Source: Pseudomonadota bacterium (GTDB taxonomy: Bacteria; Pseudomonadota; Gammaproteobacteria; Burkholderiales; SG8-41). Taken from it: a DNA stretch of 41,895 nucleotides. Position 1 is the stretch's first letter, and the number at the start of each line of letters is the position of its first letter. The notes below the pieces were generated by a model. The model was given only the letters and a program-made list of their open reading frames with translations, did no database searches and was not told the DNA's origin. Positions 7,749 to 16,558 of this stretch are shown in pieces. Position numbers and translations under genes: made by a program. Location: assembly GCA_023431245.1 (NCBI GenBank), contig JAEYXO010000084.1, positions 1 to 41,895 on the forward strand, read 5' to 3'.

Positions 7749-7983
7749 CAGCCTGCTTGACGAGCCGGGTCACGGTATCGGACAGTTGTGCACCCTGCCC
7801 CTGCCAGAATGCGAGGCGTTCACGATTGATGCGCAGGCGTTCACGCCCCTCCGGCGCCTTCGGATCGTAAAACCCCAGGCGCTCGATGAAGCGGCCGTCA
7901 CGCGCAAAGCGCGAATCAGCAACGACAAAATTGAAAAACGGGCGTTTTTTGGCGCCCCCGCGAGCCAATCGAATCACTACCAT
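7726..7983 (-). CDS. rpsP: 30S ribosomal protein S16
   Basis: An 85-residue protein with the full S16 pattern: MVVIRLARGGAKKRPFF, VVADSRFARDGRFIERLGFYDP, LRINRERLAFWQGQGAQLSDTV. S16 is an early-binding 30S assembly protein. It is the first gene of the canonical rpsP-rimM-trmD-rplS operon. A promoter is visible about 40 bases upstream, and a small hairpin (CGACT/AGTCG, 7998-8012) lies in the leader. Confidence 0.97.
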   Translation of the reverse strand: MVVIRLARGGAKKRPFFNFVVADSRFARDGRFIERLGFYDPKAPEGRERLRINRERLAFWQGQGAQLSDTVTRLVKQAGEQKAAA

Positions 7984-8022
7984 GTCGGTATTCCCGGCGA
8001 CTGAAAAAGTCGAAAGGGGCGG

Positions 8023-8052
8023 ATTCTACGGTACTTTCACCCCCGGAAGCAA
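8023..8052 (-). promoter_or_regulatory. Promoter of the rpsP operon
   Basis: On the minus strand, -35 TTGCTT (8052-8047), an 18-base spacer and -10 TAGAAT (8028-8023) lie 40 bases before the rpsP start. No gene occupies this 177-base divergent gap, and its other end (8100-8160) is AT-rich and should contain the nitroreductase promoter, though no hexamer pair there is convincing. Confidence 0.5.
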
Positions 8053-8160
8053 CGTACGGCTGCCGGCGCCTGGATTTCCGGGTGATCCGGCGCAGCCGCT
8101 TAAATGCATTTACAATACATTGTTTTTAAACGATTTTTACAGAAAGCCGCGGTATAAACC

Positions 8161-9015
8161 ATGCCTTCCACAGCCGAAAAATCCCCGCACGAACAAATCA
8201 GCGCCGCGCTGCGCATCCGCTATGGCAGCAACTTCCCGGTCACCCCGGACCAGCCCGGCATCGACAGCCTGGCACGCATCGCGAACCACCGCTCGATCCG
8301 GCGCTACCGGCCGGAGCCGGTGACCCCGGAACTGCTGCGGTTGCTCTGCGCCTGCGCGCTGTCGGCGCCGACCAAAAGCGACCTGCAGCAGGCCGACATC
8401 ATTCACGTCGCCGACCCGGCGCGGCGGCAGCGCATCACCGCCCACCTCCCGGACATGGGATGGATCGCCGATGCGCCCGTATTCCTGGTTTTTTGCGGCA
8501 ACAACCGCCGCATCCGACAGATCGGTGAATGGCGCGGGAAACCCTTCGCCAACGAGCATCTTGACCATTTCATGAATGCCGCCGTTGATGCCGGCATCGC
8601 GATGATGAATTTCATCGGCGCCGCCGAGGCCGCCGGCCTCGGCACCTGCCCCATCAGCGCAATCCGCAACGCCGCCGACACGGTCAGCCGCGAGCTCGAT
8701 CTGCCCGAAGGCGTATTTCCCGTGGCCGGGTTGTGCGTCGGTTATCCGGCTTCCGCCGGGCACATCAGCCCGCGCCTGCCGCTGGACGTCACGCTGCACA
8801 CGGACCGTTATGACGAAACTGGGCTGAGGGAAAAAGTCGATGCCTATGACAGGCGGCGCCATGACAACCATCCCTACGGCAAGCAGCGGCGCACGGCGCT
8901 GTTCGGCACGGCGGAGTTCTATGGCTGGTCCGAAGACAAGGCCCGGCAGTATGCGGAGCCGGAGCGCGCGGATTTCGGAGATTACATCCGGCGCCAAGGT
9001 TTCAGCCTGAAATAG
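8161..9015 (+). CDS. Nitroreductase family flavoprotein
   Basis: This 284-residue protein belongs to the FMN-dependent nitroreductase fold. It has the N-terminal RRSIRRYRPEPVTPELL segment that contacts FMN phosphate, an APTKSDLQ stretch, ADAPVFLVFCG, and the helix MNAAVDAGIAMMNFIGAAEAAGLGTCPISAIR, with VAGLCVGYPA beyond it. It resembles the NfsA-like branch, which reduces nitro compounds or quinones with NAD(P)H. The natural substrate is not evident. It stands alone, divergent from rpsP and convergent with ffh, and the Shine-Dalgarno is weak. Confidence 0.85.
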   Translation: MPSTAEKSPHEQISAALRIRYGSNFPVTPDQPGIDSLARIANHRSIRRYRPEPVTPELLRLLCACALSAPTKSDLQQADIIHVADPARRQRITAHLPDMGWIADAPVFLVFCGNNRRIRQIGEWRGKPFANEHLDHFMNAAVDAGIAMMNFIGAAEAAGLGTCPISAIRNAADTVSRELDLPEGVFPVAGLCVGYPASAGHISPRLPLDVTLHTDRYDETGLREKVDAYDRRRHDNHPYGKQRRTALFGTAEFYGWSEDKARQYAEPERADFGDYIRRQGFSLK

Positions 9016-9044
9016 GCGGGGCGTGATGAAGGCAACCGGCGTGT

Positions 9045-10397
9045 TCAGCGCATGCCGGGAAACATGCCCTTCATGCTGCGCATCATTTTCGCCATGCCGC
9101 CCTTGGCGACCATTTTCATCATTTTCTGGGTTTGCTCGAACTGATTGAGCAGGCGGTTGACCTCCTGCACGCTGACACCGGCGCCGGCCGCAATGCGGCG
9201 CTTGCGGGACGCCTTGATCAGCTCCGGCTTCGAACGCTCCTGGGGCGTCATCGAGTTGATGATGCCCTCCAGGCGGCGGATCGCCTTGTCCTCCATCTGC
9301 GGCGCGCCCTGTGCCGCCTGCGCGAGATGCGCGGGCAGCTTGTCCATCAGCGCACTCATGCCGCCCATCTTGCGCATCTGCGCGACCTGCTGCTTGAAAT
9401 CCTCCAGGTCGAATCCCTTGCCAGTCTTGACCTTGCGCGCAAGTTTCTCCGCTTCTTCCAGGCTGACCGTCTTCTGCACGTCCTCGATCAGCGACAGCAC
9501 GTCGCCCATGCCGAGGATGCGCGACGCCATGCGGTCAGGATGGAAGGCTTCCAGCCCGTCGGTTTTTTCGCCGGTGCCCGCAAACTTGACCGGCTTGCCG
9601 GTGACGTGGCGCACGGACAGTGCCGCACCGCCCCGTGCATCGCCGTCGAGCTTGGTCAGGATGACGCCCGTCAGCGGCAATGCCTCGCTGAACGCCCTGG
9701 CCACGTTGACCGCATCCTGGCCCTGCATGGCATCCACGACAAACAGCGTCTCGACCGGATTGACGGCGGCGTGCAGCTCGCGGATCTCGGCCATCATGGC
9801 CGCGTCGATTGCAAGGCGGCCTGCCGTGTCGATGATCAGGACATCGTGGTAGTGCGTGCGCGCGTAATCGAGCGCGCGCCTGGCAATGTCGACCGGCTTC
9901 TCGCCGGCGTCCGCCGGATGAAAATCCGCCTCCACCTGGCCGGCAAGAAGCCTCAGCTGCTCGATCGCCGCGGGCCGGTATACGTCACAGCTTGCAAGCA
10001 GCACTTTCTTGCGCATCCCCGTGCGCAGCCAGCGCGCGAGCTTGCCGGCAGTGGTGGTTTTGCCGGCGCCCTGCAGGCCCGCCATCAGGATCACCGCCGG
10101 CGGCTGCACTGCCAAATTGAGCGATTCGTTGTGATCGCCCATCAGCGCGACCAGCTCGCGGTGAACGACGCCAACCAGGGCCTGCCCCGGGGTCAGGCTG
10201 CCGACCACTTCCTCGCCGACCGCCTTCTCGCGCACCCGGTCGATGAATGCCTTGACCACCGGCAGCGCAACATCGGCCTCCAGCAGCGCCATGCGCACTT
10301 CGCGCAACGCATCCTGGATGTTGGTTTCAGTGAGGCGGGCTTCGCCGCGCAGCGTCTTGACGACACGCGCAAGACGGCCGGTGAGATTGTCGAACAT
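9045..10397 (-). CDS. ffh: Signal recognition particle GTPase Ffh
   Basis: Ffh binds 4.5S RNA and delivers nascent membrane proteins to FtsY. The start is set at the ATG at 10397 (MFDNLTGRLARVVKTLRG), the usual family N-terminus, giving 450 residues. The N domain (1-90) is followed by the G domain with GLQGAGKTTTAGKLA (about 106-120), DTAGRLAID and TKLDGDARGG, and the methionine-rich M domain from about 330, ending MFPGMR. The divergent membrane protein starts 37 bases away. No good Shine-Dalgarno is seen; upstream sequence in frame belongs to the divergent control region. Confidence 0.97.
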   Translation of the reverse strand: MFDNLTGRLARVVKTLRGEARLTETNIQDALREVRMALLEADVALPVVKAFIDRVREKAVGEEVVGSLTPGQALVGVVHRELVALMGDHNESLNLAVQPPAVILMAGLQGAGKTTTAGKLARWLRTGMRKKVLLASCDVYRPAAIEQLRLLAGQVEADFHPADAGEKPVDIARRALDYARTHYHDVLIIDTAGRLAIDAAMMAEIRELHAAVNPVETLFVVDAMQGQDAVNVARAFSEALPLTGVILTKLDGDARGGAALSVRHVTGKPVKFAGTGEKTDGLEAFHPDRMASRILGMGDVLSLIEDVQKTVSLEEAEKLARKVKTGKGFDLEDFKQQVAQMRKMGGMSALMDKLPAHLAQAAQGAPQMEDKAIRRLEGIINSMTPQERSKPELIKASRKRRIAAGAGVSVQEVNRLLNQFEQTQKMMKMVAKGGMAKMMRSMKGMFPGMR

Positions 10398-10434
10398 GGA
10401 AGTGCGTAAGGTGGTGTTCGGGTAAACTTGGACT

Positions 10435-11265
10435 ATGCAGGGCATTCTACCGTATCTCGTCAGCGCGCTTCTTTATGCCGCGATGGGCGTGTACTTCTGG
10501 CAACGGCACTGGTCGGCTGCCGCCAACGCCCCGGCGGCGACCACGGCGAGCCGTGCCGGCGAACGGTTTTGCCTGCTGCTGCTGCTGGGTGTGCATGCCG
10601 TCGTGCTGTTCGGCGCGATGCTGTCGGGCAGCACCCTGCGCATCGGCCTCGGCGATGCCGTGTCGGCCATCCTCTGGCTTGCCGTGCTCATCTACTGGCT
10701 GGGAGGGCTGTTTTACCGGCTGGAAGGCCTGCAGGCGCTGATCCTGCCGGCGGCGGCGGTTGCCGCCCTGCTGCCCGCGGTGTTTCCCGCGGCACGCCCC
10801 TTGCCCAACTCCGAACTGCTGGCCTTCCGGCTGCACCTGCTCATTTCGATGCTGGCCTACAGCCTGTTCACGATCGCTTCCCTGCACGTGCTTCTGATGG
10901 CGATGCTCGAGCGGCGGCTGCACCGCGGAACACTGCCCGCGGGACTGCGCACCCTGCCGCCGCTGCTGACGATGGAAACCCTGCTGTTCAGGATCATCTG
11001 GGCCGGCTTCGTGATGCTGTCGCTGACCCTGGCCAGCGGCGTGGTGTTTTCGGAGGAAGTGTTCGGCAGGGCGGCCCGGCTCAACCACAAGACCATTTTC
11101 GGCATCGTGTCCTGGCTCGTGTTCGCCGCCCTGCTTTTCGGCCGACATTTTTACGGCTGGCGCGGCCGTGTCGCCGTGCGCTGGACGCTGGCCGGTTTCC
11201 TGATGCTGGTACTGGCCTACCTCGGCAGCAAGTTCGTTGTCGAAGTGCTGCTCGGGCGCAGCTGA
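10435..11265 (+). CDS. CcsA/HemX-like cytochrome c assembly membrane protein (YpjD type)
   Basis: The 276-residue protein is predicted to span the membrane about eight times and belongs to the cytochrome c assembly (CcsA/HemX/YpjD) family. Conserved features include FRLHLLISMLAYSLFTIASLH in the middle, TLASGVVFSEEV, and LNHKTIFGIVSWLVF, with histidines that could bind haem in related proteins. The tryptophan-rich haem motif of true CcsA is absent, so the role is uncertain. Its pairing with ffh, divergently, is common in betaproteobacteria. No Shine-Dalgarno is visible; a TAAACT hexamer ends six bases before the ATG, so the mRNA may be leaderless. Confidence 0.82.
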   Translation: MQGILPYLVSALLYAAMGVYFWQRHWSAAANAPAATTASRAGERFCLLLLLGVHAVVLFGAMLSGSTLRIGLGDAVSAILWLAVLIYWLGGLFYRLEGLQALILPAAAVAALLPAVFPAARPLPNSELLAFRLHLLISMLAYSLFTIASLHVLLMAMLERRLHRGTLPAGLRTLPPLLTMETLLFRIIWAGFVMLSLTLASGVVFSEEVFGRAARLNHKTIFGIVSWLVFAALLFGRHFYGWRGRVAVRWTLAGFLMLVLAYLGSKFVVEVLLGRS

Positions 11266-11329
11266 ACAACTGTTCGCCTTGCGGGGCGCCGCCTGCCGTC
11301 GCCCTACTGTCAATGTCTGAGGTGATTCC

Positions 11330-12625
11330 ATGGAAGTACTGATCCTCGCCTGCCTGATACTCTTGAACGGCGCATTCGCGATGTCCGAGGTGGCGCTGCT
11401 GACCGCGCGCCAGTCAAAACTGGCCACCCTCGCGCAACGCGGCGACAAACTGGCCGCCGCCGCGGTGAAACTGAGCGCCGACCCGACCCGCTTTCTGTCG
11501 ACGGTCCAGATCGGGATCACCTCGATCGGCCTGCTCAACGGCATCGTCGGCGAAGCCATCCTCGCCGAACCTTTCGCCGCCTGGCTGCAGGAACAGGGCC
11601 TGGAAAACCGGACCAGCAACATCATTGCCACCGCCGTGGTGGTGGTCACCGTCACCTACTTCTCCATCGTGATCGGCGAAATCGTGCCCAAGCGCCTGGG
11701 ACAGCACAGCGCCGAGAACATCTCGCGTTACGTGTCGTGGCCGATGCGCGGGCTGGCCGCCCTCACCGCGCCTTTTGTCCACCTGCTGACGGTGTCCACC
11801 GATGCCGTGCTCGGATTCGCGCTGCGCATACTGCGCCTGCAACCCCAGGAGTCCGGGCCGCAGCCGCTGTCCATCGACGAAATCCGCACCATCGTTCTCG
11901 AGTCCTCCAACGTGCTGCCCAAAAAACATGCGTCGGTGCTCCTGAACCTGCTGGAGATCGGCGCGATCACGGTTGACGACGTGATGGTTCCGCGCAACCA
12001 GATCGAGGGCGTCAACATCGACCTGCCGCTGGAGGAGCTTACGCAGCAGATATCGACCGCACACCACCGGCGGGTGGTGGTTTACCAGGACCAGCTGGAC
12101 AACGTGATCGGAACACTGCGGGTGCGGCACGCGCTGACCCTGATCCAGCGCGAGGAGCTGACGCACGAAAGCGTGCGCGGCATGATCCGCGAGCCCTATT
12201 TCGTGCCCTCCTCAACGCCCCTGCTGTCGCAGATCCAGAATTTCCAGGAACACCAGGACCGCGTCAGCCTGGTGGTCGATGAATACGGTGAGATCATGGG
12301 CCTGGTCACGCTGGAAGACATCCTCGAGGAAATCATCGGCGAGTTCACCACCCAGTCGCCGCTGATGGCCCGCGGCCTGCATCCCCAGCCGGACGGCAGT
12401 TATGTCGTCGAGGGCGGCATGCTGCTGCGAGAACTCAACCGCAAGCTCGGATTCGATTTTCCGCTGGACGGCCCCAAGACCCTGAACGGGCTGATCCTGG
12501 AACACCTGCAGGACATTCCCGAACCCAATACCAGCGTGCGCATCGCCGGACACCCGCTGGAAATCGTCCAGACCCAGGACCGGGTGATCAAAAGTGTGCG
12601 GGTGTTCACGCCGCCGGGGAAATAA
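11330..12625 (+). CDS. CNNM/CorC-type transporter (HlyC/CorC family)
   Basis: The 431-residue protein has an N-terminal DUF21/CNNM membrane domain (about 1-190, three to four helices, with MSEVALLTARQSKL and the GEIVPKRLGQ motif). A CBS-domain pair (about 205-330, DVMVPRNQIEGV, VDEYGEIMGLVTLEDILEEIIGE) and a CorC/HlyC C-terminal domain (about 345-425) follow. Relatives are linked to magnesium or cobalt efflux; despite the family name they are not haemolysins. GAGGTGA lies just before the ATG. It precedes pilC by 109 bases, in the position where pilB is often found. Confidence 0.9.
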   Translation: MEVLILACLILLNGAFAMSEVALLTARQSKLATLAQRGDKLAAAAVKLSADPTRFLSTVQIGITSIGLLNGIVGEAILAEPFAAWLQEQGLENRTSNIIATAVVVVTVTYFSIVIGEIVPKRLGQHSAENISRYVSWPMRGLAALTAPFVHLLTVSTDAVLGFALRILRLQPQESGPQPLSIDEIRTIVLESSNVLPKKHASVLLNLLEIGAITVDDVMVPRNQIEGVNIDLPLEELTQQISTAHHRRVVVYQDQLDNVIGTLRVRHALTLIQREELTHESVRGMIREPYFVPSSTPLLSQIQNFQEHQDRVSLVVDEYGEIMGLVTLEDILEEIIGEFTTQSPLMARGLHPQPDGSYVVEGGMLLRELNRKLGFDFPLDGPKTLNGLILEHLQDIPEPNTSVRIAGHPLEIVQTQDRVIKSVRVFTPPGK

Positions 12626-12734
12626 GGCGCCGGCATCCGGCACGCGGCCTTTACAACACCGCGCCGGACGTGCATCATTCCGTGACTAAGCGATCGTAAC
12701 CTATTGGTTCATCGGGGAAATTTGGAGGTCCGCC

Positions 12735-13964
12735 ATGGCAACTGCAGCCGCCGCCGCTCGTAAATCCGAGATCAAGGAATACACCTTCCGTTGGGTCGGC
12801 CAGGACCGTGCGGGCAAAACCGTGCGCGGCGAAATGCAGGCCGGCGGCGAGGCGCAGGTCAATGCGGTGCTGCGCCGCCAGGGCATCAAGATCGTTGAAG
12901 TCAAGAAACAGCGGATCGGCAGCGGCGGATCGGTTTCCGAAAAGGACATCACGCTGTTCACCCGCCAGCTGGCGACCATGATGAAATCAGGCGTCCCACT
13001 GCTGCAGGCTTTCGACATCGTCGGCAAAGGCCACAGCAATCCGGCGGTTGCACGCCTGCTGATGACCATCAAGGCCGATGTCGAGACCGGCATGAGCCTG
13101 AAACAGGCCTTCGAAAAGCACCCGCTGCATTTTGATGCGCTGTTCTGCAACCTGGTCGGCGCCGGCGAGGCCGCCGGTATCCTGGAAAGCCTGCTCGACC
13201 GCCTGGCGACCTACAAGGAAAAAATCCTCGCCATCAAGAGCAAGATCAAGTCCGCGCTGTTCTATCCGATCGCGATCGTTGTCGTCGCGGTGGTCATCAC
13301 CGCCATCATCATGATCTTCGTGATCCCGGCCTTCAAGGACGTGTTCAAGAGTTTCGGCGCCGATCTGCCGGCACCGACGCTGATCGTGATGGCCATATCC
13401 GACTTCGTGGTGGCCAACTGGTTCTTCCTTTTCGGCGGCACCGGTGCCGCCCTTTACGCTTTTTTCTGGACCTGGAAGCGGTCGACAAAAATGCAGATGT
13501 ACATGGACCGCTTCGCCCTGCGCGTGCCGGTATTCGGCGACCTGATCCGCAAATCCTCCATCGCGCGCTGGACGCGAACACTCGCCACCATGTTTGCCGC
13601 CGGCGTGCCGCTGGTCGAAGCCCTCGGTTCGGTGGCCGGCGCGGCCGGCAATTACGAGTATTACGTGGCCACCAAGAAAATCCAGTCGGAGGTCGCCACC
13701 GGCTCCAGCCTGACCTCTTCGATGCAGGGCACCGAGGTGTTTCCGAACATGGTGATCCAGATGGCAATGATCGGCGAGGAGGCCGGCTCGCTCGACCAGA
13801 TGCTGAGCAAGGTTGCGGACTTTTTCGAAGCCGAGGTGGATGATGCGGTTGAGGCGCTGTCCAGCCTGATGGAGCCGATGATCATGGTGGTGCTCGGCAC
13901 GCTGATCGGCGGCATGGTGATTGCCATGTACCTGCCGATCTTCAAGCTGGGATCCGCGGTATAG
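12735..13964 (+). CDS. pilC: Type IV pilus inner-membrane assembly protein PilC
   Basis: PilC is the inner-membrane platform that couples the PilB/PilT ATPases to pilin assembly. The 409-residue protein has an N-terminal cytoplasmic region (EYTFRWVGQDRAGKTVRGE), then two T2SF domains (about 75-195 and 275-400) with LFTRQLATMMKSGVPLLQAFDI, GEAAGILESLLDRLATYKEK, RWTRTLATMFAAGVPLVEAL and GEEAGSLDQMLSKVADFFE. Hydrophobic segments lie near 175-200, 215-240 and 375-400. A strong GGAGGT lies six bases before the ATG. pilD follows, but the ATPase gene pilB is not adjacent. Confidence 0.96.
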   Translation: MATAAAAARKSEIKEYTFRWVGQDRAGKTVRGEMQAGGEAQVNAVLRRQGIKIVEVKKQRIGSGGSVSEKDITLFTRQLATMMKSGVPLLQAFDIVGKGHSNPAVARLLMTIKADVETGMSLKQAFEKHPLHFDALFCNLVGAGEAAGILESLLDRLATYKEKILAIKSKIKSALFYPIAIVVVAVVITAIIMIFVIPAFKDVFKSFGADLPAPTLIVMAISDFVVANWFFLFGGTGAALYAFFWTWKRSTKMQMYMDRFALRVPVFGDLIRKSSIARWTRTLATMFAAGVPLVEALGSVAGAAGNYEYYVATKKIQSEVATGSSLTSSMQGTEVFPNMVIQMAMIGEEAGSLDQMLSKVADFFEAEVDDAVEALSSLMEPMIMVVLGTLIGGMVIAMYLPIFKLGSAV

Positions 13965-14046
13965 ATTGTTCCCCCGCGCAGGCACGCCGCAGCCCGCGGG
14001 CAGCGTTGCGGCCTGCTGAACCGGCAACTCCTGCGATTGTCACGCC

Positions 14047-14889
14047 ATGCTGTCAGATCCCATTGTTTTTGCGTTGAGCGCCGCGCTGGCCGGATTGTGC
14101 ATCGGCAGCTTTCTCAACGTTGTGATCCACCGTCTGCCGAAAATGATGGAACGGCAATGGCGGGCGGAATGCGCGGAGCTGAACGGACAGGAAGTACCGG
14201 CCGCGGAACGCTACAACCTCGTCGTGCCCCGCTCCGCATGCCCCTCCTGCAGCCGCCCGATCAGGGCCGTGGAGAACATCCCGCTGCTCAGCTGGATTGC
14301 GCTGCGCGGCAAATGTGCGGGCTGCAGGGCGCCCATCTCCGCGCGGTATCCGGCCGTCGAGGCGCTGACCGCCGTGCTCTCCGGCTACTTCGCCTGGCAT
14401 TTCGGCTTCGGATTCGCCGCTGCGGCAGCGTTGCTGTTCCTGTGGACGGTGATCGCGCTGACCTTCATCGACCTTGACACCTACTACCTGCCCGACAGCC
14501 TGACCCTGCCCCTGCTCTGGGCCGGACTGCTGGTCAACATCAACGGCACCTTCGCGCCGCTGCAGTCAGCGGTCATCGGCGCCGCCGCCGGCTACCTGAG
14601 CCTGTGGACGGTGTACTGGATCTTCAAATGGGCGACCGGCAAGGAAGGCATGGGTTACGGCGACTTCAAGCTGCTGGCCGCGATCGGCGCCTGGCTGGGC
14701 TGGCAGATGCTGCCGCTCACGATCCTGCTCTCCTCGCTGGTCGGCGCCGTGATCGGCATCGGATTGATCGTTTTTGCCGGGCGCGGCCGCAGCGTACCCA
14801 TTCCTTTCGGCCCGTACCTTGCCATCGCCGGGCTGATCGCGTTGGCCCACGGACCGGCGCTGACCCGCGCCTGGTTCGGCCCGCTCTGA
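14047..14889 (+). CDS. pilD: Prepilin peptidase/N-methyltransferase
   Basis: PilD cleaves the leader from type IV prepilins and methylates the new N-terminus. The 280-residue integral membrane protein has the A24 hallmarks: SFLNVVIHRLP at the N-terminus, a four-cysteine zinc-type loop (CPSC and CAGC, about 61-95), and the two catalytic aspartate sites FIDLDTYYLPD and GMGYGDFKL. Length is normal. It follows pilC after 82 bases and coaE follows by three bases. No clear Shine-Dalgarno is seen at this start. Confidence 0.96.
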   Translation: MLSDPIVFALSAALAGLCIGSFLNVVIHRLPKMMERQWRAECAELNGQEVPAAERYNLVVPRSACPSCSRPIRAVENIPLLSWIALRGKCAGCRAPISARYPAVEALTAVLSGYFAWHFGFGFAAAAALLFLWTVIALTFIDLDTYYLPDSLTLPLLWAGLLVNINGTFAPLQSAVIGAAAGYLSLWTVYWIFKWATGKEGMGYGDFKLLAAIGAWLGWQMLPLTILLSSLVGAVIGIGLIVFAGRGRSVPIPFGPYLAIAGLIALAHGPALTRAWFGPL

Positions 14890-14892
14890 CCG

Positions 14893-15513
14893 ATGCCTTA
14901 CTGCGTCGGTATCACCGGCGGCATCGGGTCCGGCAAATCCCGCGCCGCAGCCATGTTCGGTGACATGGGCGCAGGCGTGGTCGATACCGACGAAATTTCC
15001 CACCAGATCACCGCCAGCGGCGGCAGTGCCATGCCCGAGATTGTCGCCGTGTTCGGGCCGGCCGCAGCCGCGGACGACGGCAGCCTGGATCGTGCGGCGA
15101 TGCGGCGGCGGATTTTCGGCGACCCCGAAGCCCGCCGGCAGCTCGAGAACATCCTGCATCCGCGCATCCGCGAAGTGGCGCACGGCCAGATCGGGGAATC
15201 CACCGCACCCTATGTGCTGCTGGTGGTGCCGCTGCTGCTGGAAACCGGCGCCTACCGTGACATCATCCGGCGGATACTGGTCGTCGATTGCGACGAGGCA
15301 CTGCAGGTCAGCCGCACCATCGCCCGCAGCCGGCTTGACGAAGCCTCGGTGCGTGCAATCATGGCGGCACAGATCTCCCGCAGCGAGCGGCTGGCGCGCG
15401 CGGACGACATCATCCGCAATGACGGGGGCGTGGACGAGCTGCGCCGCCAGGTCGCCGCGCTCCACGGCAAATACCTTGAGCTGGCCGCAAACGAAGGCCA
15501 GGCGCGGGCCTGA
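14893..15513 (+). CDS. coaE: Dephospho-CoA kinase
   Basis: CoaE performs the last step of coenzyme A synthesis, phosphorylating the 3' hydroxyl of dephospho-CoA. The 206-residue protein has the P-loop GGIGSGKS near the N-terminus, DTDEISHQIT at about 34-43, HPRIREVAH (about 94-102), and the VVPLLLETGAY and R-x-x-x-Q segments (MAAQISRSERLARADDIIRNDG). It follows pilD by three bases, the usual betaproteobacterial pilD-coaE arrangement. Confidence 0.96.
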   Translation: MPYCVGITGGIGSGKSRAAAMFGDMGAGVVDTDEISHQITASGGSAMPEIVAVFGPAAAADDGSLDRAAMRRRIFGDPEARRQLENILHPRIREVAHGQIGESTAPYVLLVVPLLLETGAYRDIIRRILVVDCDEALQVSRTIARSRLDEASVRAIMAAQISRSERLARADDIIRNDGGVDELRRQVAALHGKYLELAANEGQARA

Positions 15514-15598
15514 AACGGCATTAAGCCTTTATTTTTTCTGGTTTTTGTTTGATACTCCGGCAACCGCATCTCCAACCTTCCCATCGGGCGCACAGGAC
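15514..15598 (+). promoter_or_regulatory. T-rich gap between coaE and zapD, possible terminator or promoter
   Basis: The gap holds a short GGC-ATTAA-GCC hairpin followed by a T-rich run (15531-15538), then a second T-rich stretch and GATACT (15550-15555), which could be a -10. Neither signal is strong. A weak coaE terminator followed by a zapD promoter is the most natural reading. Confidence 0.3.
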
Positions 15599-16354
15599 GT
15601 GATTGTCTACGAACATCCGCTGAGCGAGCGCGTGCGCACCCTGCTGCGCCTGGAAGACCTGTTCGAACGCATCGCGTATTTTCAGGGCCGCAACGATCCC
15701 CAGGAGCACCACGTCGCGCTGCTGCTGATATTCGAGATTCTTGAAGTGGCCAGCCGCGCCGACCTCAAGTCGGACCTGCTGCAGGAGCTGGAACGGCAGA
15801 AGCAGACGCTGGAAGCCCTGCGTGAAAATCCCGAGATCTCCGAAGAGGCGCTAGACAACGTGCTGTGGCAGATCGACCAGGCATCGTCGCGGCTGTTCCA
15901 GGCTTCAGGCAAGGTGGGCCAGGAACTGCGGGAGAACGAATGGCTGATGAGCATCAAGCAGCGCACGGCCATCCCCGGCGGTGTCTGCGAGTTCGATCTG
16001 CCCTCCTACCATTACTGGCTGCAGCAGACCGTCGAGGTCAGGCGCCATGACCTGCAGCAATGGCTGGCGCCATTCCTGCCGACGCGCGATGCCATCAACA
16101 TCGTGCTGCGGCTGTTGCGGGAAAGCGGCAAGACCACCGCGCAGACCGCGCAGCAGGGCGTCTACCAGCAGATGATGGCCGGACGCATGGCGCAGATGCT
16201 GCGCATCGGCCTGTCGGGCGAATACGCCTGCATACCGGAAATCAGCGCCAACAAGTATGCGCTGAACATCCGCTTCACCACCCAGGAAGGCATCCAGCGT
16301 CCCAGGGCGGCGGAAAGGGATGTCGAGTTCGAGCTGACTTTCTGCAATCTCTGA
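15599..16354 (+). CDS. zapD: Cell division protein ZapD
   Basis: ZapD binds the C-terminal peptide of FtsZ and bundles protofilaments at midcell. The start is the GTG at 15599, which gives MIVYEHPLSERVRTLLRLEDLF, the usual ZapD N-terminus; the open frame upstream runs out of frame through coaE and is not part of it. The 251-residue protein has the helical N-terminal domain (NDPQEHHVALLLIFEILEVASR, RADLKSDLLQELERQ) and the beta-rich C-terminal part (CEFDLPSYHYWLQ, EISANKYALNIRF, VEFELTFCNL). It is followed by yacG after three bases. Confidence 0.95.
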   Translation: MIVYEHPLSERVRTLLRLEDLFERIAYFQGRNDPQEHHVALLLIFEILEVASRADLKSDLLQELERQKQTLEALRENPEISEEALDNVLWQIDQASSRLFQASGKVGQELRENEWLMSIKQRTAIPGGVCEFDLPSYHYWLQQTVEVRRHDLQQWLAPFLPTRDAINIVLRLLRESGKTTAQTAQQGVYQQMMAGRMAQMLRIGLSGEYACIPEISANKYALNIRFTTQEGIQRPRAAERDVEFELTFCNL

Positions 16355-16357
16355 GCC

Positions 16358-16558
16358 ATGGCGGGAAGGATCGTGTCCTGCCCCCAGTGCGGGGCCAGCA
16401 TTGAGTGGAATCCGGCCAACCGTTTCCGGCCGTTCTGTTCGGAACGCTGCAAGATGATTGACCTCGGTGCCTGGGCCACGGAACGCTACCGTGTGCCGGT
16501 GGAAGAGTCCGACGAATCGGCGATCCCGGACGAAAGCGCCGAGCCGCGCCCGAATTAA
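16358..16558 (+). CDS. yacG: DNA gyrase inhibitor YacG, zinc-binding
   Basis: This 66-residue protein has the YacG zinc finger with four cysteines, CPQC at 8-11 and C27/C31 in FCSERCK, followed by MIDLGAWATERYRVP. YacG binds GyrB and inhibits gyrase in E. coli. It is coupled to zapD. Its TAA stop overlaps the TAA stop of the convergent Nudix gene in the palindrome TTAA (16555-16558). Confidence 0.95.
   Translation: MAGRIVSCPQCGASIEWNPANRFRPFCSERCKMIDLGAWATERYRVPVEESDESAIPDESAEPRPN

Noticed and set aside
12629..12641. GCCGG-CAT-CCGGC hairpin after the CorC-type gene
   Set aside because: The stem is only five bases and no T-tract follows it directly, so it is not called a terminator.
14960..15598. 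N-terminal extension of zapD into coaE
   Set aside because: This stretch is the alternate frame of coaE; the ZapD family begins at the GTG at 15599.
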